Shown one piece after another: positions 49,742-62,715 of a DNA stretch of 64,000 nt. The position numbers and the translations under genes are program-made. The number at the start of each line of letters is the position of its first letter. Within the stretch, counting starts at the first letter, position 1. Where the stretch lies: assembly GCF_020297055.1 (NCBI RefSeq), contig NZ_JAIXCQ010000001.1, positions 569,610-633,609 on the forward strand, written 5' to 3'. Source of the DNA: Isoptericola luteus (lineage in GTDB: Bacteria > Actinomycetota > Actinomycetes > Actinomycetales > Cellulomonadaceae). The notes below the pieces were generated by a model that was not told the origin of the DNA, ran no database searches, and worked only from the letters and a program-made list of their open reading frames with translations.

Positions 49742-50803
49742 ATGCCTCTCGCACCTCGGTACCTGGCCGACGACGCCCGCTACGAGTCGATGACCTACCG
49801 CCGCGCCGGCCGTTCCGGCCTGGACCTGCCCGCCCTGTCGCTGGGCCTGTGGCACAACTTCGGTGACGTGAACCCGCTCGACACGCAGCGCGCCATCCTG
49901 CGCCGGGCGTTCGACCTGGGGGTCACGCACTTCGACCTGGCCAACAACTACGGCCCGCCGTACGGCTCCGCGGAAGAGAACTTCGGCCGCCACCTGGCGA
50001 AGGACCTGGCCCCGTACCGCGACGAGCTCGTGATCTCCACCAAGGCCGGCTACGACATGTGGCCCGGCCCGTACGGCGACCACGGGTCGCGCAAGTACCT
50101 GCTGGGCTCGCTCGACCAGTCGTTGACCCGCATGGGGCTCGACCACGTCGACGTCTTCTACCACCACCGCCCGGACCCCTCCACGCCGCTCGAAGAGACG
50201 ATGGGCGCGCTCGCGTCCGCCGTCCAGCAGGGCAAGGCCCTGTACGTCGGGGTGTCGAACTACGCGCCGTCGCGCACCCGCGAGGCCGCCCGCATCCTCG
50301 ACGACCTCGGCGTCCCCCTGCTGATCCACCAGCCCAGCTACTCGATGTTCAACCGGCACGTCGAGATCGCCGACCGCGAGGACCCGTACGACGGCCACCA
50401 GTCCGAGTCGCTGCTCGACGCCGTGGAGGACCTGGGCGTCGGCACGATCGTCTTCTCCCCGCTGGCGCAGGGGCTGCTCACCGGTCGGTACCTCGGCGGG
50501 TCGGCGCCGGAGGGCTCGCGCGCCGCGCGCAGCGACTCGCCGTTCCTGTCGTCGTCGAACCTCTCCGGGCCGTACCTGGAGCGGGCGCGGGCCCTGAACG
50601 ACATCGCCGCCGCGCGCGGCCAGAGCCTCGCCCAGCTCGCCCTCGCCTGGGTGCTGCGCGACCCGCGCGTCACCTCCGCGCTGATCGGGGCCTCCAGCGT
50701 GGCGCAGCTCGAGGACAACGTCGCCGCTCTCGCGGCCGGCCCGCTCACCGACGAGGAGATCGCCGCCATCGAGCCGCACGCCGTGGACGGCACCGGCCGC
50801 TGA
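49742..50803 (+). CDS. Aldo/keto reductase (YghZ/GPR-like)
   Basis: 353 residues of AKR14-type (beta-subunit Kv-like) fold: YRRAGRSGLDLPALSLGLWHNFG, HFDLANNYGPPYGSAEENFG with catalytic Tyr, LVISTKAGYDMWPGPYG with Lys, and FYHHRPDP with His. Closest functional type is L-glyceraldehyde-3-phosphate reductase (YghZ), reducing methylglyoxal-like aldehydes with NADPH. ATG 49742 is 7 nt after CAGGAT (49730-49735), suggesting a leaderless transcript; no ribosome site is seen. Followed by a 62-bp palindromic element. Confidence 0.88.
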   Translation: MPLAPRYLADDARYESMTYRRAGRSGLDLPALSLGLWHNFGDVNPLDTQRAILRRAFDLGVTHFDLANNYGPPYGSAEENFGRHLAKDLAPYRDELVISTKAGYDMWPGPYGDHGSRKYLLGSLDQSLTRMGLDHVDVFYHHRPDPSTPLEETMGALASAVQQGKALYVGVSNYAPSRTREAARILDDLGVPLLIHQPSYSMFNRHVEIADREDPYDGHQSESLLDAVEDLGVGTIVFSPLAQGLLTGRYLGGSAPEGSRAARSDSPFLSSSNLSGPYLERARALNDIAAARGQSLAQLALAWVLRDPRVTSALIGASSVAQLEDNVAALAAGPLTDEEIAAIEPHAVDGTGR

Positions 50804-50825
50804 CCGGCATGAACCCGACAGAGAC

Positions 50826-50887
50826 GCTGTGAGCGGGCATGTGGCCCTCGAACCGGGTCGCAGGTGGGCCGAACGCCCGCTCACAGC
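50826..50887. repeat. 62-bp palindromic element (family 2), noncoding copy
   Basis: Arms GCTGTGAGCGGGC and GCCCGCTCACAGC (13 bp, perfect) bound a 36-bp centre with further weak pairing (GGCC). It fills the gap between the aldo/keto reductase stop and the ribosome site of the next gene. Two more copies of exactly the same length lie inside the biotin-carboxylase gene. Confidence 0.92.
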
Positions 50888-50905
50888 AGGCAGGAGGGAG
50901 AGCTG

Positions 50906-51781
50906 ATGGCCGTCTGCTGGAGCGTCGGGCTGACCACGCTCGACGTCGTGCACCGGGCGACCGGCCGGCCGGGCCCGGACGAGAAGGTCACGGCCACGCG
51001 CCAGGACGTCGCGGCGGGCGGTCCGGCGGCGAACGCCGCCGTGGTCGCGGCCGCGCTCGGGGCCGAGGCCGTGCTGGTCAGCGCGCTGGGCGGCGGGCCC
51101 GTCGCCACCGCCGCACGCGCGGACCTGGCGGCGCACGGCGTGCGCGTCCTCGACGTCGTCCCCGCGGGCGAGGACTTCCCGCTGGCGGTGTCCGCGGTGC
51201 TCGTCGACGACGCGACGGCGGAGCGTTCGGTGGTCTCCGCCGACGCGGCGCTCGCGGTCGCGCCCGCCCCCGCGGCCGGCGCGCTCGACGCCCTGCCCGC
51301 CCCCGACGTCGTGCTGTTCGACGGGCACCGGCCCGAGGTCGCCCGCGCGGTCCTCGCCCACCTCGCGGCGTCGGGCCGGCGCCCCCTCGTGGTGCTCGAC
51401 GCCGGCCGGTGGCGGCCGCTGTTCGCCGAGCTCCTGCCCGTGGCCGACGTGGCGGCGCTGTCCGGGGTGTTCACCGTGCCCGGCCACGACGACCCGGCGG
51501 CAGGGGCGCTCGCCCTCGGCGCGCGCGGGGTGGTCGTGACGCACGGCCCGGACCCGGTGGAGTGGTTCGTCGACGACCGCTCCGGGACCGTGGCGGTGCC
51601 CCAGGTGGCGGCCGTGGACACGCTCGGTGCGGGCGACGCCTTTCACGGCGCGCTCGCGGCGTCGCTCGCGACGGGCGCCTCGCTGCCCGACGCCTGCACG
51701 GACGCGGCCGCCGTCGCCAGCCTGCGGGTCGCGCACGTGGGCCCGCGCTCGTGGCTGGCTCACCTCGGCGAAGGTTCCTGA
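50906..51781 (+). CDS. PfkB-family carbohydrate kinase
   Basis: 291 residues of ribokinase fold: QDVAAGGPAANAAVVAAALGAEAVLVSALGG (signature 1) and VAAVDTLGAGDAFHGALAASLA (signature 2 with the catalytic Asp in GAGD). Phosphorylates a sugar or nucleoside of unknown identity. Start ATG 50906 follows AGGAGGGAG. Its stop codon TGA ends at 51781, on the first two bases of a family 1 palindrome, so the 3' end may have been shaped by the insertion. Confidence 0.88.
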   Translation: MAVCWSVGLTTLDVVHRATGRPGPDEKVTATRQDVAAGGPAANAAVVAAALGAEAVLVSALGGGPVATAARADLAAHGVRVLDVVPAGEDFPLAVSAVLVDDATAERSVVSADAALAVAPAPAAGALDALPAPDVVLFDGHRPEVARAVLAHLAASGRRPLVVLDAGRWRPLFAELLPVADVAALSGVFTVPGHDDPAAGALALGARGVVVTHGPDPVEWFVDDRSGTVAVPQVAAVDTLGAGDAFHGALAASLATGASLPDACTDAAAVASLRVAHVGPRSWLAHLGEGS

Positions 51782-51890
51782 GTTGTCAGGACGACGTGCA
51801 TGTTCCGAGGGGCCTGGGCCTGACAACTCCGGGAGGTCGTGAGTTGTCAGGACGACGTGCACGTTCGGAGGGGCCTGGGCCTGACAGCGT
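51780..51890. repeat. Two family 1 elements (50 bp) between two kinase genes
   Basis: Copies at 51780-51829 (perfect arms GAGTTGTCAGG / CCTGACAACTC) and 51841-51890 (right arm decayed) have a 61-bp period, as in the noncoding array at 741. They span the whole gap between the PfkB stop and the next start codon at 51889. In the frame of the downstream gene the second copy is open and would read ELSGRRARSEGPGPDS. Confidence 0.94.
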
Positions 51891-52512
51891 GGAGGAGCTG
51901 GTCGCGCGGGCGCGGGCGCTCGCCGGTGGAGGTGAGCGGCGCGTCCTCGGGATCGTCGGGGCGCCCGGCGCGGGCAAGTCCACGCTCGCGACGACGCTCG
52001 CCGACGCGCTCGGGCCAGACCTCGCCGTCGTCGTCGGCATGGACGGGTTCCACCTGTCGGACGCGGTCCTGGCGCGGCACGGCCGCCGGGAGCGCAAGGG
52101 GGCGATCGACACGTTCGACGACGCCGGCTACGCGGCGCTCGTCGCCCGGCTCGCGGACGCCCGCCCCGGCGACCCGCCGGTCTACGCGCCGGAGTTCCGG
52201 CGCGAGATCGAGGAGCCTGTCGCCGCCGGGGTCGAGGTCCGCGCCGACGTGCCGCTCGTGATCACCGAGGGGAACTACCTGCTCGCCGCGACGGGCGCCT
52301 GGCCCGCGGCGCGGGCCCGCATGGCGGAGGTCTGGTTCCTGGACGTGCCGGACGGCGTCCGCCTCGCCCGGCTGGAGGAGCGGCACCACGCGTTCGGCAA
52401 GAGCCGCGCCGACGCCCGCCGCTGGGCGCGTGGCCCGGACCAGGCGAACGCCGCGCTGATCGAGGCGACGCGCGGTGCGGCCGACGTCGTCGTGCGCTGG
52501 GCGGGTCGATGA
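51889..52512 (+). CDS. Uridine-kinase-like nucleoside/nucleotide kinase family protein
   Basis: About 207 residues: Walker A (VLGIVGAPGAGKSTLATTLA), acceptor region VVGMDGFHLSDAVLARHGRRERKGAIDTFD, and VPLVITEGNYLL; similar to the YfdR/pantothenate-kinase-like branch of P-loop kinases. The in-frame GTG at 51889 lies on the edge of a 50-bp palindrome, with GGAGGGG 14 nt upstream as a poor ribosome site. The true start could lie inside the repeat. Probably cotranscribed with the PfkB gene. Confidence 0.8.
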   Translation: MEELVARARALAGGGERRVLGIVGAPGAGKSTLATTLADALGPDLAVVVGMDGFHLSDAVLARHGRRERKGAIDTFDDAGYAALVARLADARPGDPPVYAPEFRREIEEPVAAGVEVRADVPLVITEGNYLLAATGAWPAARARMAEVWFLDVPDGVRLARLEERHHAFGKSRADARRWARGPDQANAALIEATRGAADVVVRWAGR

Positions 52513-52604
52513 CGCGACGATGACGTCACGATGACGCGACGTCGTCGAGCGGTTCACGACGGGAAGCCTGAGCGCGACGATCTACGCCCCGGGATGAGCG
52601 GGGG

Positions 52605-53078
52605 TCACAGCGCCTGGCGGGCCTGCTCGACGAGGGGGCGGATGCGGTAGGGGATGAGCTCGCCCATGGACAGCGACGTCTCGGTGCGTTCGACGCCGTC
52701 GATGGCGAGGATGGCGGCGTCGATGCGGAACAGGTGGTCGGTGTCGCGGCACACCACCTGCACCCGCAGGTCCGCCGTCCCGCTGCGACCGAAGGCCTGC
52801 ACCACCTCCGGGACGCCCTTGAGCGCCTCGACGATCCGGCCGAGCTCCTTCTGGCGCACCTCCACCTCGAGGAACGCCGTCAGGGGGTGGCCGAGGAACT
52901 GCGGGTTCACGCGACGGTCGAAGTCGAGGAACGCGCCCGACTCCTCCAGCCGGGCCAACCGGGCGTGCACGGTGTTGCGCGACAGGCGCAGGCGCTCGGC
53001 GAGAGCGGCGATCGTCGCCCGGGGGTCGTCTGCCAGGGCCGTCAGAAGACGAAGGTCCACGGCGTCGTAGCTGCGCAC
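52605..53078 (-). CDS. Lrp/AsnC-family regulator of the branched-chain acid operon
   Basis: 157 residues: helix-turn-helix (DLRLLTALADDPRATIAALAERLRLSRNTVHARLARLEESG) plus RAM domain (LTAFLEVEVRQKELGRIVEALKGVPEVVQAFGRSGTADLRVQVVC). Divergent to the bkd operon, it fits the BkdR role of sensing branched-chain amino or keto acids. GTG 53078 lies 8 nt after TAGGCT (53091-53086, minus strand), consistent with a leaderless start. An ATG at 53080 is out of frame. Confidence 0.9.
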   Translation of the reverse strand: MRSYDAVDLRLLTALADDPRATIAALAERLRLSRNTVHARLARLEESGAFLDFDRRVNPQFLGHPLTAFLEVEVRQKELGRIVEALKGVPEVVQAFGRSGTADLRVQVVCRDTDHLFRIDAAILAIDGVERTETSLSMGELIPYRIRPLVEQARQAL

Positions 53079-53218
53079 ATCGACCAGCCTAACGGGGCTG
53101 GGCTGCGCACTGTGCTCACCGATCCCCGCGGTGGTGGTGACGGTCTGTGAACGGCGTTACGTTCGCGGCATCCGGGCTCGACGACGAGCTCCGGCGAACC
53201 ACGCGAGGTGAGGCGACG

Positions 53219-54469
53219 ATGCCCGACACCATGGGCGACGCGCCGCGGGAAGACCTGCCACAAGCAGGCGCCACGACGGTGCGCGAGACGAGCACGAACG
53301 AGACGACGCAGGAACAGACCGACACCGCGGTGCGGCTGGTGGACGCCAAGGGCGTGCGCCACCCGGACCCCGAGCTCGACCGCTGGCTGACCGACGTCGA
53401 CGCCGGCACCGACGAGGCCGACGCGACCCTGTTGCGCCTGTACTCCGACATGGTCACGGCCCGGCGCCTGGACACAGAGGCGACGGCGTTGCAGCGCCAG
53501 GGCGAGCTCGCGCTGTGGCCCCCGCTGCTCGGGCAGGAGGCGGCCCAGGTCGGCTCCGCCCGCGCGATGCGCGGCGACGACTTCGTGTTCTCGAGCTACC
53601 GGGAGCACGCCGTCGCGCTGGTGCGGGGCGTCACCCCCGCCCAGCTCACGCCGGTGTGGCGCGGCGTCACGGCGTCCGGCTGGGACCCGTACACGGTGGG
53701 CATGGCGACGCCGCAGGTCATCATCGGCGCGCAGACCCTGCACGCCGTCGGGTACGGGCTGGGGGTGCTCGCCGACGCCGAGCGCGACCCGGGCTCCGTC
53801 GGCGACGACGGCACGGCCGCCGTCGTCACCTACTTCGGCGACGGCGCCATCAGCCAGGGCGACGTGAGCGAGGCGCTCGTGTTCGCCGCGACCTGGTCGG
53901 TGCCCGTCATCTTCTTCTGCCAGAACAACCAGTGGGCCATCTCGGAGCCCGTGCGTCTCCAGTCGCCGGTGGCGCTGGCCGACCGGGCCGCCGGGTTCGG
54001 CATGCCGGGCGTCCAGGTGGACGGCAACGACGTGCTCGCCGTCCTCGCGGTGACGCGGGCGGCCCTGCACCGGGCCCGCACCGGCGGCGGCCCGACGCTG
54101 ATCGAGGCCGTCACCTACCGGATGGGCCCGCACACCACGGCCGACGACCCCACCCGCTACCGGGACGCCGAGGAGGTGGCCTCCTGGGCGGACCGTGACC
54201 CGATCGAGCGGTTCGGCGCCTGGCTGCGCACGCGCGGCACGCTCGACGACGAGGCGGAGCGCAGGGTGCGCGAGGAGGCGGACGCGGTGGCGGCCGAGCT
54301 GCGCGCGGGCTGCATCGCCACCGAGGACCCGCCGGCGCTGCAGGTCTTCGAGAACGTCTACGCCACCCCGCACGCGGCGCTCGACGCCGAGCGCGACACC
54401 TATGCCGCCTACCTCGCGACGCTGGTCGCGGACGCCGCCGACGCCGGCACGCACGGAGGTGCTCGATGA
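53219..54469 (+). CDS. bkdA: Branched-chain 2-oxoacid dehydrogenase E1 alpha
   Basis: 416 residues. After a hydrophilic N-terminus of about 75 residues come the E1-alpha elements LYSDMVTARRLDTEATALQRQGELALWPPLLGQEAAQVG, FSSYREHAVALVRG, the thiamine-diphosphate motif GDGAISQGDVSEALVFAATW...NNQWAIS, and YRMGPHTTADDPTRYR. It decarboxylates the keto acids of leucine, isoleucine and valine. Start ATG 53219 has GAGGTGAGG upstream. First gene of an at least nine-gene operon; its stop overlaps the E1-beta start. Confidence 0.92.
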   Translation: MPDTMGDAPREDLPQAGATTVRETSTNETTQEQTDTAVRLVDAKGVRHPDPELDRWLTDVDAGTDEADATLLRLYSDMVTARRLDTEATALQRQGELALWPPLLGQEAAQVGSARAMRGDDFVFSSYREHAVALVRGVTPAQLTPVWRGVTASGWDPYTVGMATPQVIIGAQTLHAVGYGLGVLADAERDPGSVGDDGTAAVVTYFGDGAISQGDVSEALVFAATWSVPVIFFCQNNQWAISEPVRLQSPVALADRAAGFGMPGVQVDGNDVLAVLAVTRAALHRARTGGGPTLIEAVTYRMGPHTTADDPTRYRDAEEVASWADRDPIERFGAWLRTRGTLDDEAERRVREEADAVAAELRAGCIATEDPPALQVFENVYATPHAALDAERDTYAAYLATLVADAADAGTHGGAR

Positions 54470-55515
54470 CCCAGACGCTCACCCTCGCCAAGGCGCTCAA
54501 CGCCGGGCTGCGTCGCGCCATGGCCGACGACCCGACCGTGATGCTGCTCGGCGAGGACATCGGCCGGCTCGGTGGCGTGTACCGCGTCACCGACGGGCTG
54601 CAGGAGCAGTTCGGGCCCCGGCGCGTCGTCGACACCCCGCTCGCGGAGTCCGGCATCCTCGGCACCGCGGTCGGTCTGGCCTACCGCGGCTACCGGCCGG
54701 TGGTGGAGATCCAGTTCGACGGGTTCGTCTACGTCGCGTTCGACCAGATCGTCAGCCAGCTCGCCAAGATGCACAAGCGCACCGAGGGTGCCGTGACGCT
54801 GCCGGTGACGATCCGCATCCCCGTGGCGGGCGGCATCGGCGCCGCCGAGCACCACTCGGAGTCGCCGGAGGCGTACTTCGCCCACACGGCGGGCCTGCGT
54901 GTCGTGTCGGTCGCCAACCCGCAGGACGCCGCCACCGTGCTGCGTCAGGCGATCGCCTGCGACGACCCGGTCGTGTTCTTCGAGCCCAAGCGGCGCTACC
55001 ACCTCAAGGGCGAGGTCGACCCGGACGTGGACCTGACGCTCGCCGAGCCGATGGACGCGGCGCGCGTCGTCGCGCCCGGTGACGACGTCACGCTCGTGAC
55101 ATTCGGGTCGCTCGTCGGGACGGCGCTCGACGCCGCGGTCGCGGCCTCGGACGAGGGCATCTCCGTCGAGGTCATCGACCTGCGCTCGCTGTCGCCGATC
55201 GACCACGCGCGGGTCGAGGCGTCGGTCCGCCGCACGGGCCGGCTCGTCGTCGTGCACGAGGGGCCGCGGCACGTGGGCCTCGGCGCGGAGATCGCCGCGA
55301 CCATCACCGAGCGCTGCTTCGAGTTCCTCGAGGCCGCGCCCGTGCGGGTGACCGGGCACGACGTGCCCTACCCGCCCGCCCGGCTGGAGTCGCACCAGGT
55401 GCCCGACCTGGACCGGATCCTCGACGGCGTCGACCGCGTGCTGGGCCGGGTCGCGGTGCCGGCGGGTTCGACGACGGGTTCGACGACGGGTTCGACGACG
55501 GGAGTGGGGGCGTGA
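54466..55515 (+). CDS. bkdB: Branched-chain 2-oxoacid dehydrogenase E1 beta
   Basis: 349 residues of transketolase fold: LAKALNAGLRRAMADDPTVMLLGEDIGRLGGVYRVTDGLQEQFGP, DTPLAESGILGTAVGLAYRG, and IEVIDLRSLSPID in the C-terminal domain. Forms the E1 heterotetramer with bkdA. ATG 54466 overlaps the bkdA stop. The C-terminus ends in a simple repeat: three copies of the 12-mer GGTTCGACGACG (55465-55500) give GSTTGSTTGSTTG, an unstructured tail beyond the usual end. Confidence 0.93.
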   Translation: MTQTLTLAKALNAGLRRAMADDPTVMLLGEDIGRLGGVYRVTDGLQEQFGPRRVVDTPLAESGILGTAVGLAYRGYRPVVEIQFDGFVYVAFDQIVSQLAKMHKRTEGAVTLPVTIRIPVAGGIGAAEHHSESPEAYFAHTAGLRVVSVANPQDAATVLRQAIACDDPVVFFEPKRRYHLKGEVDPDVDLTLAEPMDAARVVAPGDDVTLVTFGSLVGTALDAAVAASDEGISVEVIDLRSLSPIDHARVEASVRRTGRLVVVHEGPRHVGLGAEIAATITERCFEFLEAAPVRVTGHDVPYPPARLESHQVPDLDRILDGVDRVLGRVAVPAGSTTGSTTGSTTGVGA

Positions 55516-56884
55516 TGGCCACGCGAGAGTTCCGGCTGCCCGACCTGGGCGAGGGCCTGACGGAGTCGGAGGTCGTGGAGTGGCGCGTCGCGGTGGGCGA
55601 CGTCGTCACCCTCAACCAGGTGATCGCGGAGGTGGAGACGGCGAAGGCGCTCGTCGAGCTGCCGTCCCCGTGCGCGGGGGTGGTGCAGGCGCTGCACGCC
55701 GAGGAGGGGCAGGTCGTCGAGGTCGGCGAGCCGCTCATCACGTTCGACCTGCCCGAGCTGTCAGGCCCAGGAGCGTCGGGACCTGCACGTGGCCCTGACA
55801 AGTCCGCAGCTCCCGAGCTGTCAGGCTCAGGACCATCGGAACCTGCACGTGGACCTGACAAGTCCCCGGCGGCCGAGGGCGAGGACGACGCGCCGCAGCC
55901 GAACCTCGTCGGCTACGGGGCGCGCCCGGAACGCTCCGGACGCCCGCGCCGTCGTGCGCGTCACTACGCCGAGCCGGCCGCGACGCCGGCCGCGCAGGCC
56001 ACGCCCCCGGCCGAGGGGGAGCGCCCGCGCTCGACGCCGGTCGTGCGCACGCTCGCCCGGGCACGGGGGATCGACATCGCGTCGGTCACCGGCACCGGCC
56101 CGCACGGGCGGGTCACCCGGGACGACGTCGAGGCCGCCGTCGCGACGCCGGGCTCCGGCGGCGGCACCGCACGGACCGAGACCCGCACCCCGGTGCGCGG
56201 CGTCCGCAAGCACACGGCGGCGGCGATGGTCGCGAGCGCCGCGATCCCGCAGGCGACGGTGTTCCTCACCGTCGACGCGACGGCCACGATGGAGCTCCTC
56301 GCCCGCCTGCGCGACCACCGCGTCGCGCGCGGGGAGCGGATCACGGTGCTGGCGCTGGTCGGCCGCGCGGTGTGCGCGCTGCTCCCGGCACACCCGGAGC
56401 TCGTGGGCCGCTGGCGGGACCTGCCCGACGGCGGTGCGGAGATCGTGTGGGCCCCGCACGTGAACCTGGGCATCGCGGTCGCCACCGAGCGTGGGCTCGT
56501 CGTGCCGCACGTGCCGGCGGCGGACACCCTGGACCTGCCGGACCTCGCGCACGCCCTCACGGAGCTCACGGAGACGGCCCGTGCCGGGCGCACCGCACCG
56601 GAACGGCTCACCGGGGGCACGCTGACCATCACCAACGTCGGCGTGTTCGGCGTCGACGCGGGCACGCCGATCCTCAACCCGGGGGAGTCGGCGATCCTCG
56701 GCCTCGGCCAGGTCGTGCGCCGGCCGTGGGAGCACGACGGCGAGGTGGCCCTGCGGCGGGTCGTCACGCTGAGCCTGACGTTCGACCACCGCGTGGTGGA
56801 CGGCGAGCAGGGGGCGCGGTTCCTCGCGGACCTGGGCGCGCTGCTGGCCGACCCGGCGCTGGCCCTCGCGACGGGAGGCGGGGC

Positions 56885-56888
<4 letters not shown>
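55515..56888 (+). CDS. bkdC: Dihydrolipoamide acyltransferase E2 of the branched-chain complex, with two embedded palindromic elements
   Basis: 457 residues. One lipoyl domain (4-79, lipoyl Lys44 in [12 protein letters not shown]), a linker, an E3/E1-binding domain (about 172-207, [31 protein letters not shown]) and the CAT domain (about 225-455) with [12 protein letters not shown] carrying the catalytic His. Linker residues 81-117 ([17 protein letters not shown] and [17 protein letters not shown]) are the translation of two 50-bp repeat elements. The swinging-arm linker is the part most tolerant of such inserts. ATG 55515 overlaps the bkdB stop. Confidence 0.94.
55755..55864. repeat. Two family 1 elements (50 bp) inside the E2 linker
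   Basis: Copies at 55755-55804 and 55815-55864 have arms GAGCTGTCAGG and CCTGACAAGTC, with a 60-bp period. The two copies differ at few positions and add about 37 residues to E2. They lie in the opposite orientation to the reading direction seen in lutC. Confidence 0.95.
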
Positions 56889-58540
<1,652 letters not shown>

Positions 58541-58545
58541 GGGCG

Positions 58546-60935
<2,390 letters not shown>

Positions 60936-60939
<4 letters not shown>

Positions 60940-62138
60940 TCAGCGAGACCCACTCGACGATGCTCAGCGACGAGCAGCGCAAGCTCAGCGCGGTGGTGCG
61001 CGAGTTCGCGGACCAGGTGGTGGCGCCCGCCGCCTACCGCTACGACACCGAGCGGCGGCTGCCGGTCGAGATCATCGCGCAGATGGGGGAGCTGGGGCTC
61101 TTCGGGCTGCCGTTCCCCACGGAGGTCGGCGGGCAGGGCAAGGATTACGTGTCGCTGTGCCTGGCCGTGGAGGCGCTGGCCCGCGTGGACCAGTCCATCG
61201 CGGTCACGCTGGAGGCGGGCGTGGGGCTCGGCATCATGCCGATCTTCCGGCACGGCACCGCCGAGCAGAAGGAGCGCTGGCTGCCCGACCTCGTGAGCGG
61301 GCGTGCGCTGGCCGCCTTCGGGCTCACGGAGGCGGAGGCCGGGTCGGACGCCGGGGCGACGCGCACGACGGCGCGCCTGGAGCCGGGTGCCGGCGCCGAC
61401 GGTGCGGGCGAGTGGGTGATCGACGGGTCCAAGCAGTTCATCACCAACTCCGGGACGCCGATCACCAGCGTCATCACCGTCACCGCGGTGACGGGCGAGC
61501 GGACGGACGCGGACGGGGGCGTGCGCAAGGAGCTGTCGTCGTTCCTCGTGCCGTCGGGCACGCCGGGGCTCACGGTGGAGCCGAGTTACGACAAGGTGGG
61601 CTGGCACACCTCGGACACGCACCCGCTGACGCTGGACGGCGTGCGGGTGCCGGCGGGGAACCTGCTGGGGGAGCAGGGCCGCGGGTACGCGAACTTCCTG
61701 CGGGCGCTGGACGAGGGCCGCATCGCGTTCGCCGCGCTCGCCGCCGGTGCCGCGCAGGGCTGCCTGGAGGAGGCGCTGCGGTACTCCAAGGAGCGCCACG
61801 TCTTCGGGCGCGCGATCGGCAGCAACCAGCACATCGCGTTCACGCTGGCGCGCATGCAGGCCCGCGTGCACTCGGCGCGCCTGTGCTGGCTGGACGCTGC
61901 GTTGAAGCAGACCCGCGGCAAGCCGTTCAAGGCGGAGGCGTCGGTCGCCAAGCTCGTCGCCGGCGAGGCGGCGATGGCGAACGCGCGCGACGCGTCGCAG
62001 ATCTTCGGCGGGTACGGGTTCCTCAACGCCAACCCGGTGGCGCGGCACTACCGCGACTCCAAGATCCTCGAGGTGGGCGAGGGCACCACCGAGGTGCAGC
62101 TCATGATCATCGCCCGCGACCTCGGCCTGGAGTCGTGA
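60936..62138 (+). CDS. Acyl-CoA dehydrogenase (isovaleryl-CoA type)
   Basis: 400 residues: N-terminal helices, then AAFGLTEAEAGSDAGATRTTA and WVIDGSKQFITNSGTP in the beta domain, and YSKERHVFGRAIGSNQHIAFTLARM with GGYGFLNANPVARHYRDSKILEVGEGTTEVQLMII in the C domain. FAD-dependent oxidation of isovaleryl-CoA to 3-methylcrotonyl-CoA is expected from the operon; the Glu base of this class lies in the final helix or, for isovaleryl enzymes, earlier. ATG 60936 overlaps the accA1 stop. Confidence 0.92.
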
Positions 62139-62169
62139 CCCCCGACATGGTGCCGAAGAAGGAGGCGTG

Positions 62170-62715
62170 ATGCGGGACGAGGTGCAGCGAGGGCTGTACT
62201 ACGACGAGCTGGAGGAGGGCGTGCGCTACGTGCACCGCCCAGGGCGCACCATGACGGAGGCGGACGACGTGCTGTTCACCTCCGTCACGATGAACCCGCA
62301 GGGGCTGCACCTGGACGCGGCATGGGCGGCGACCCAGCCGTTCGGCCGACCGTTGATGAACTCGATGCTCACGCTGGCCACGCTGGTGGGACTGTCGGTG
62401 GCGCACCTGACGCGCGGCACCATCGTGGCGAACCTGGGGTTCAGCGAGGTGACGTTCCCGCACCCGATGTTCCACGGCGACACCCTGTACGGCGAGACGA
62501 CGGTGCCGCAGCGGCGGCTGTCCCGCTCTCGCCCGGGCCAGGGCATCGCGACGCTCGAGCACGTGGGACGCAACCAGGACAACGAGGTGGTGGCCCGCGC
62601 CGTCCGCTCGGTGCTGATGTGGACGCGCGCCGGCCACGAGGCGCACGAGGCGCACGAGTCGCACGAGGCGGCCGAGCACGAGGCGACCGAGCACGGCGCC
62701 GGGAGCGCGTCGTGA
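62170..62715 (+). CDS. MaoC-type hydratase of the leucine pathway
   Basis: 181 residues of hot-dog fold: RTMTEADDVLFTSVTMNPQGLHLDAAWAA with the catalytic Asp/His hydratase motif and FSEVTFPHPMFHGDTLYGETTV. In the orthologous M. tuberculosis cluster the MaoC gene (Rv2499c) lies beside the CitE-like lyase; hydration of 3-methylglutaconyl-CoA to HMG-CoA is inferred. The last 30 residues are a His/Glu-rich repeat (HEAHEAHESHEA and similar) coded by 9-bp units, a possible metal-binding or slippage tail. ATG 62170 follows GAAGGAGG. Confidence 0.88.
   Translation: MRDEVQRGLYYDELEEGVRYVHRPGRTMTEADDVLFTSVTMNPQGLHLDAAWAATQPFGRPLMNSMLTLATLVGLSVAHLTRGTIVANLGFSEVTFPHPMFHGDTLYGETTVPQRRLSRSRPGQGIATLEHVGRNQDNEVVARAVRSVLMWTRAGHEAHEAHESHEAAEHEATEHGAGSAS

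Noticed and set aside
47294-51862. A 1522-codon open frame on the minus strand, and similar very long frames opposite other genes
   Set aside because: They are antisense shadows of GC-rich genes (here the LLM-BBE, AKR and PfkB genes): arginine-, valine- and alanine-rich, without domains, ribosome sites or family motifs.
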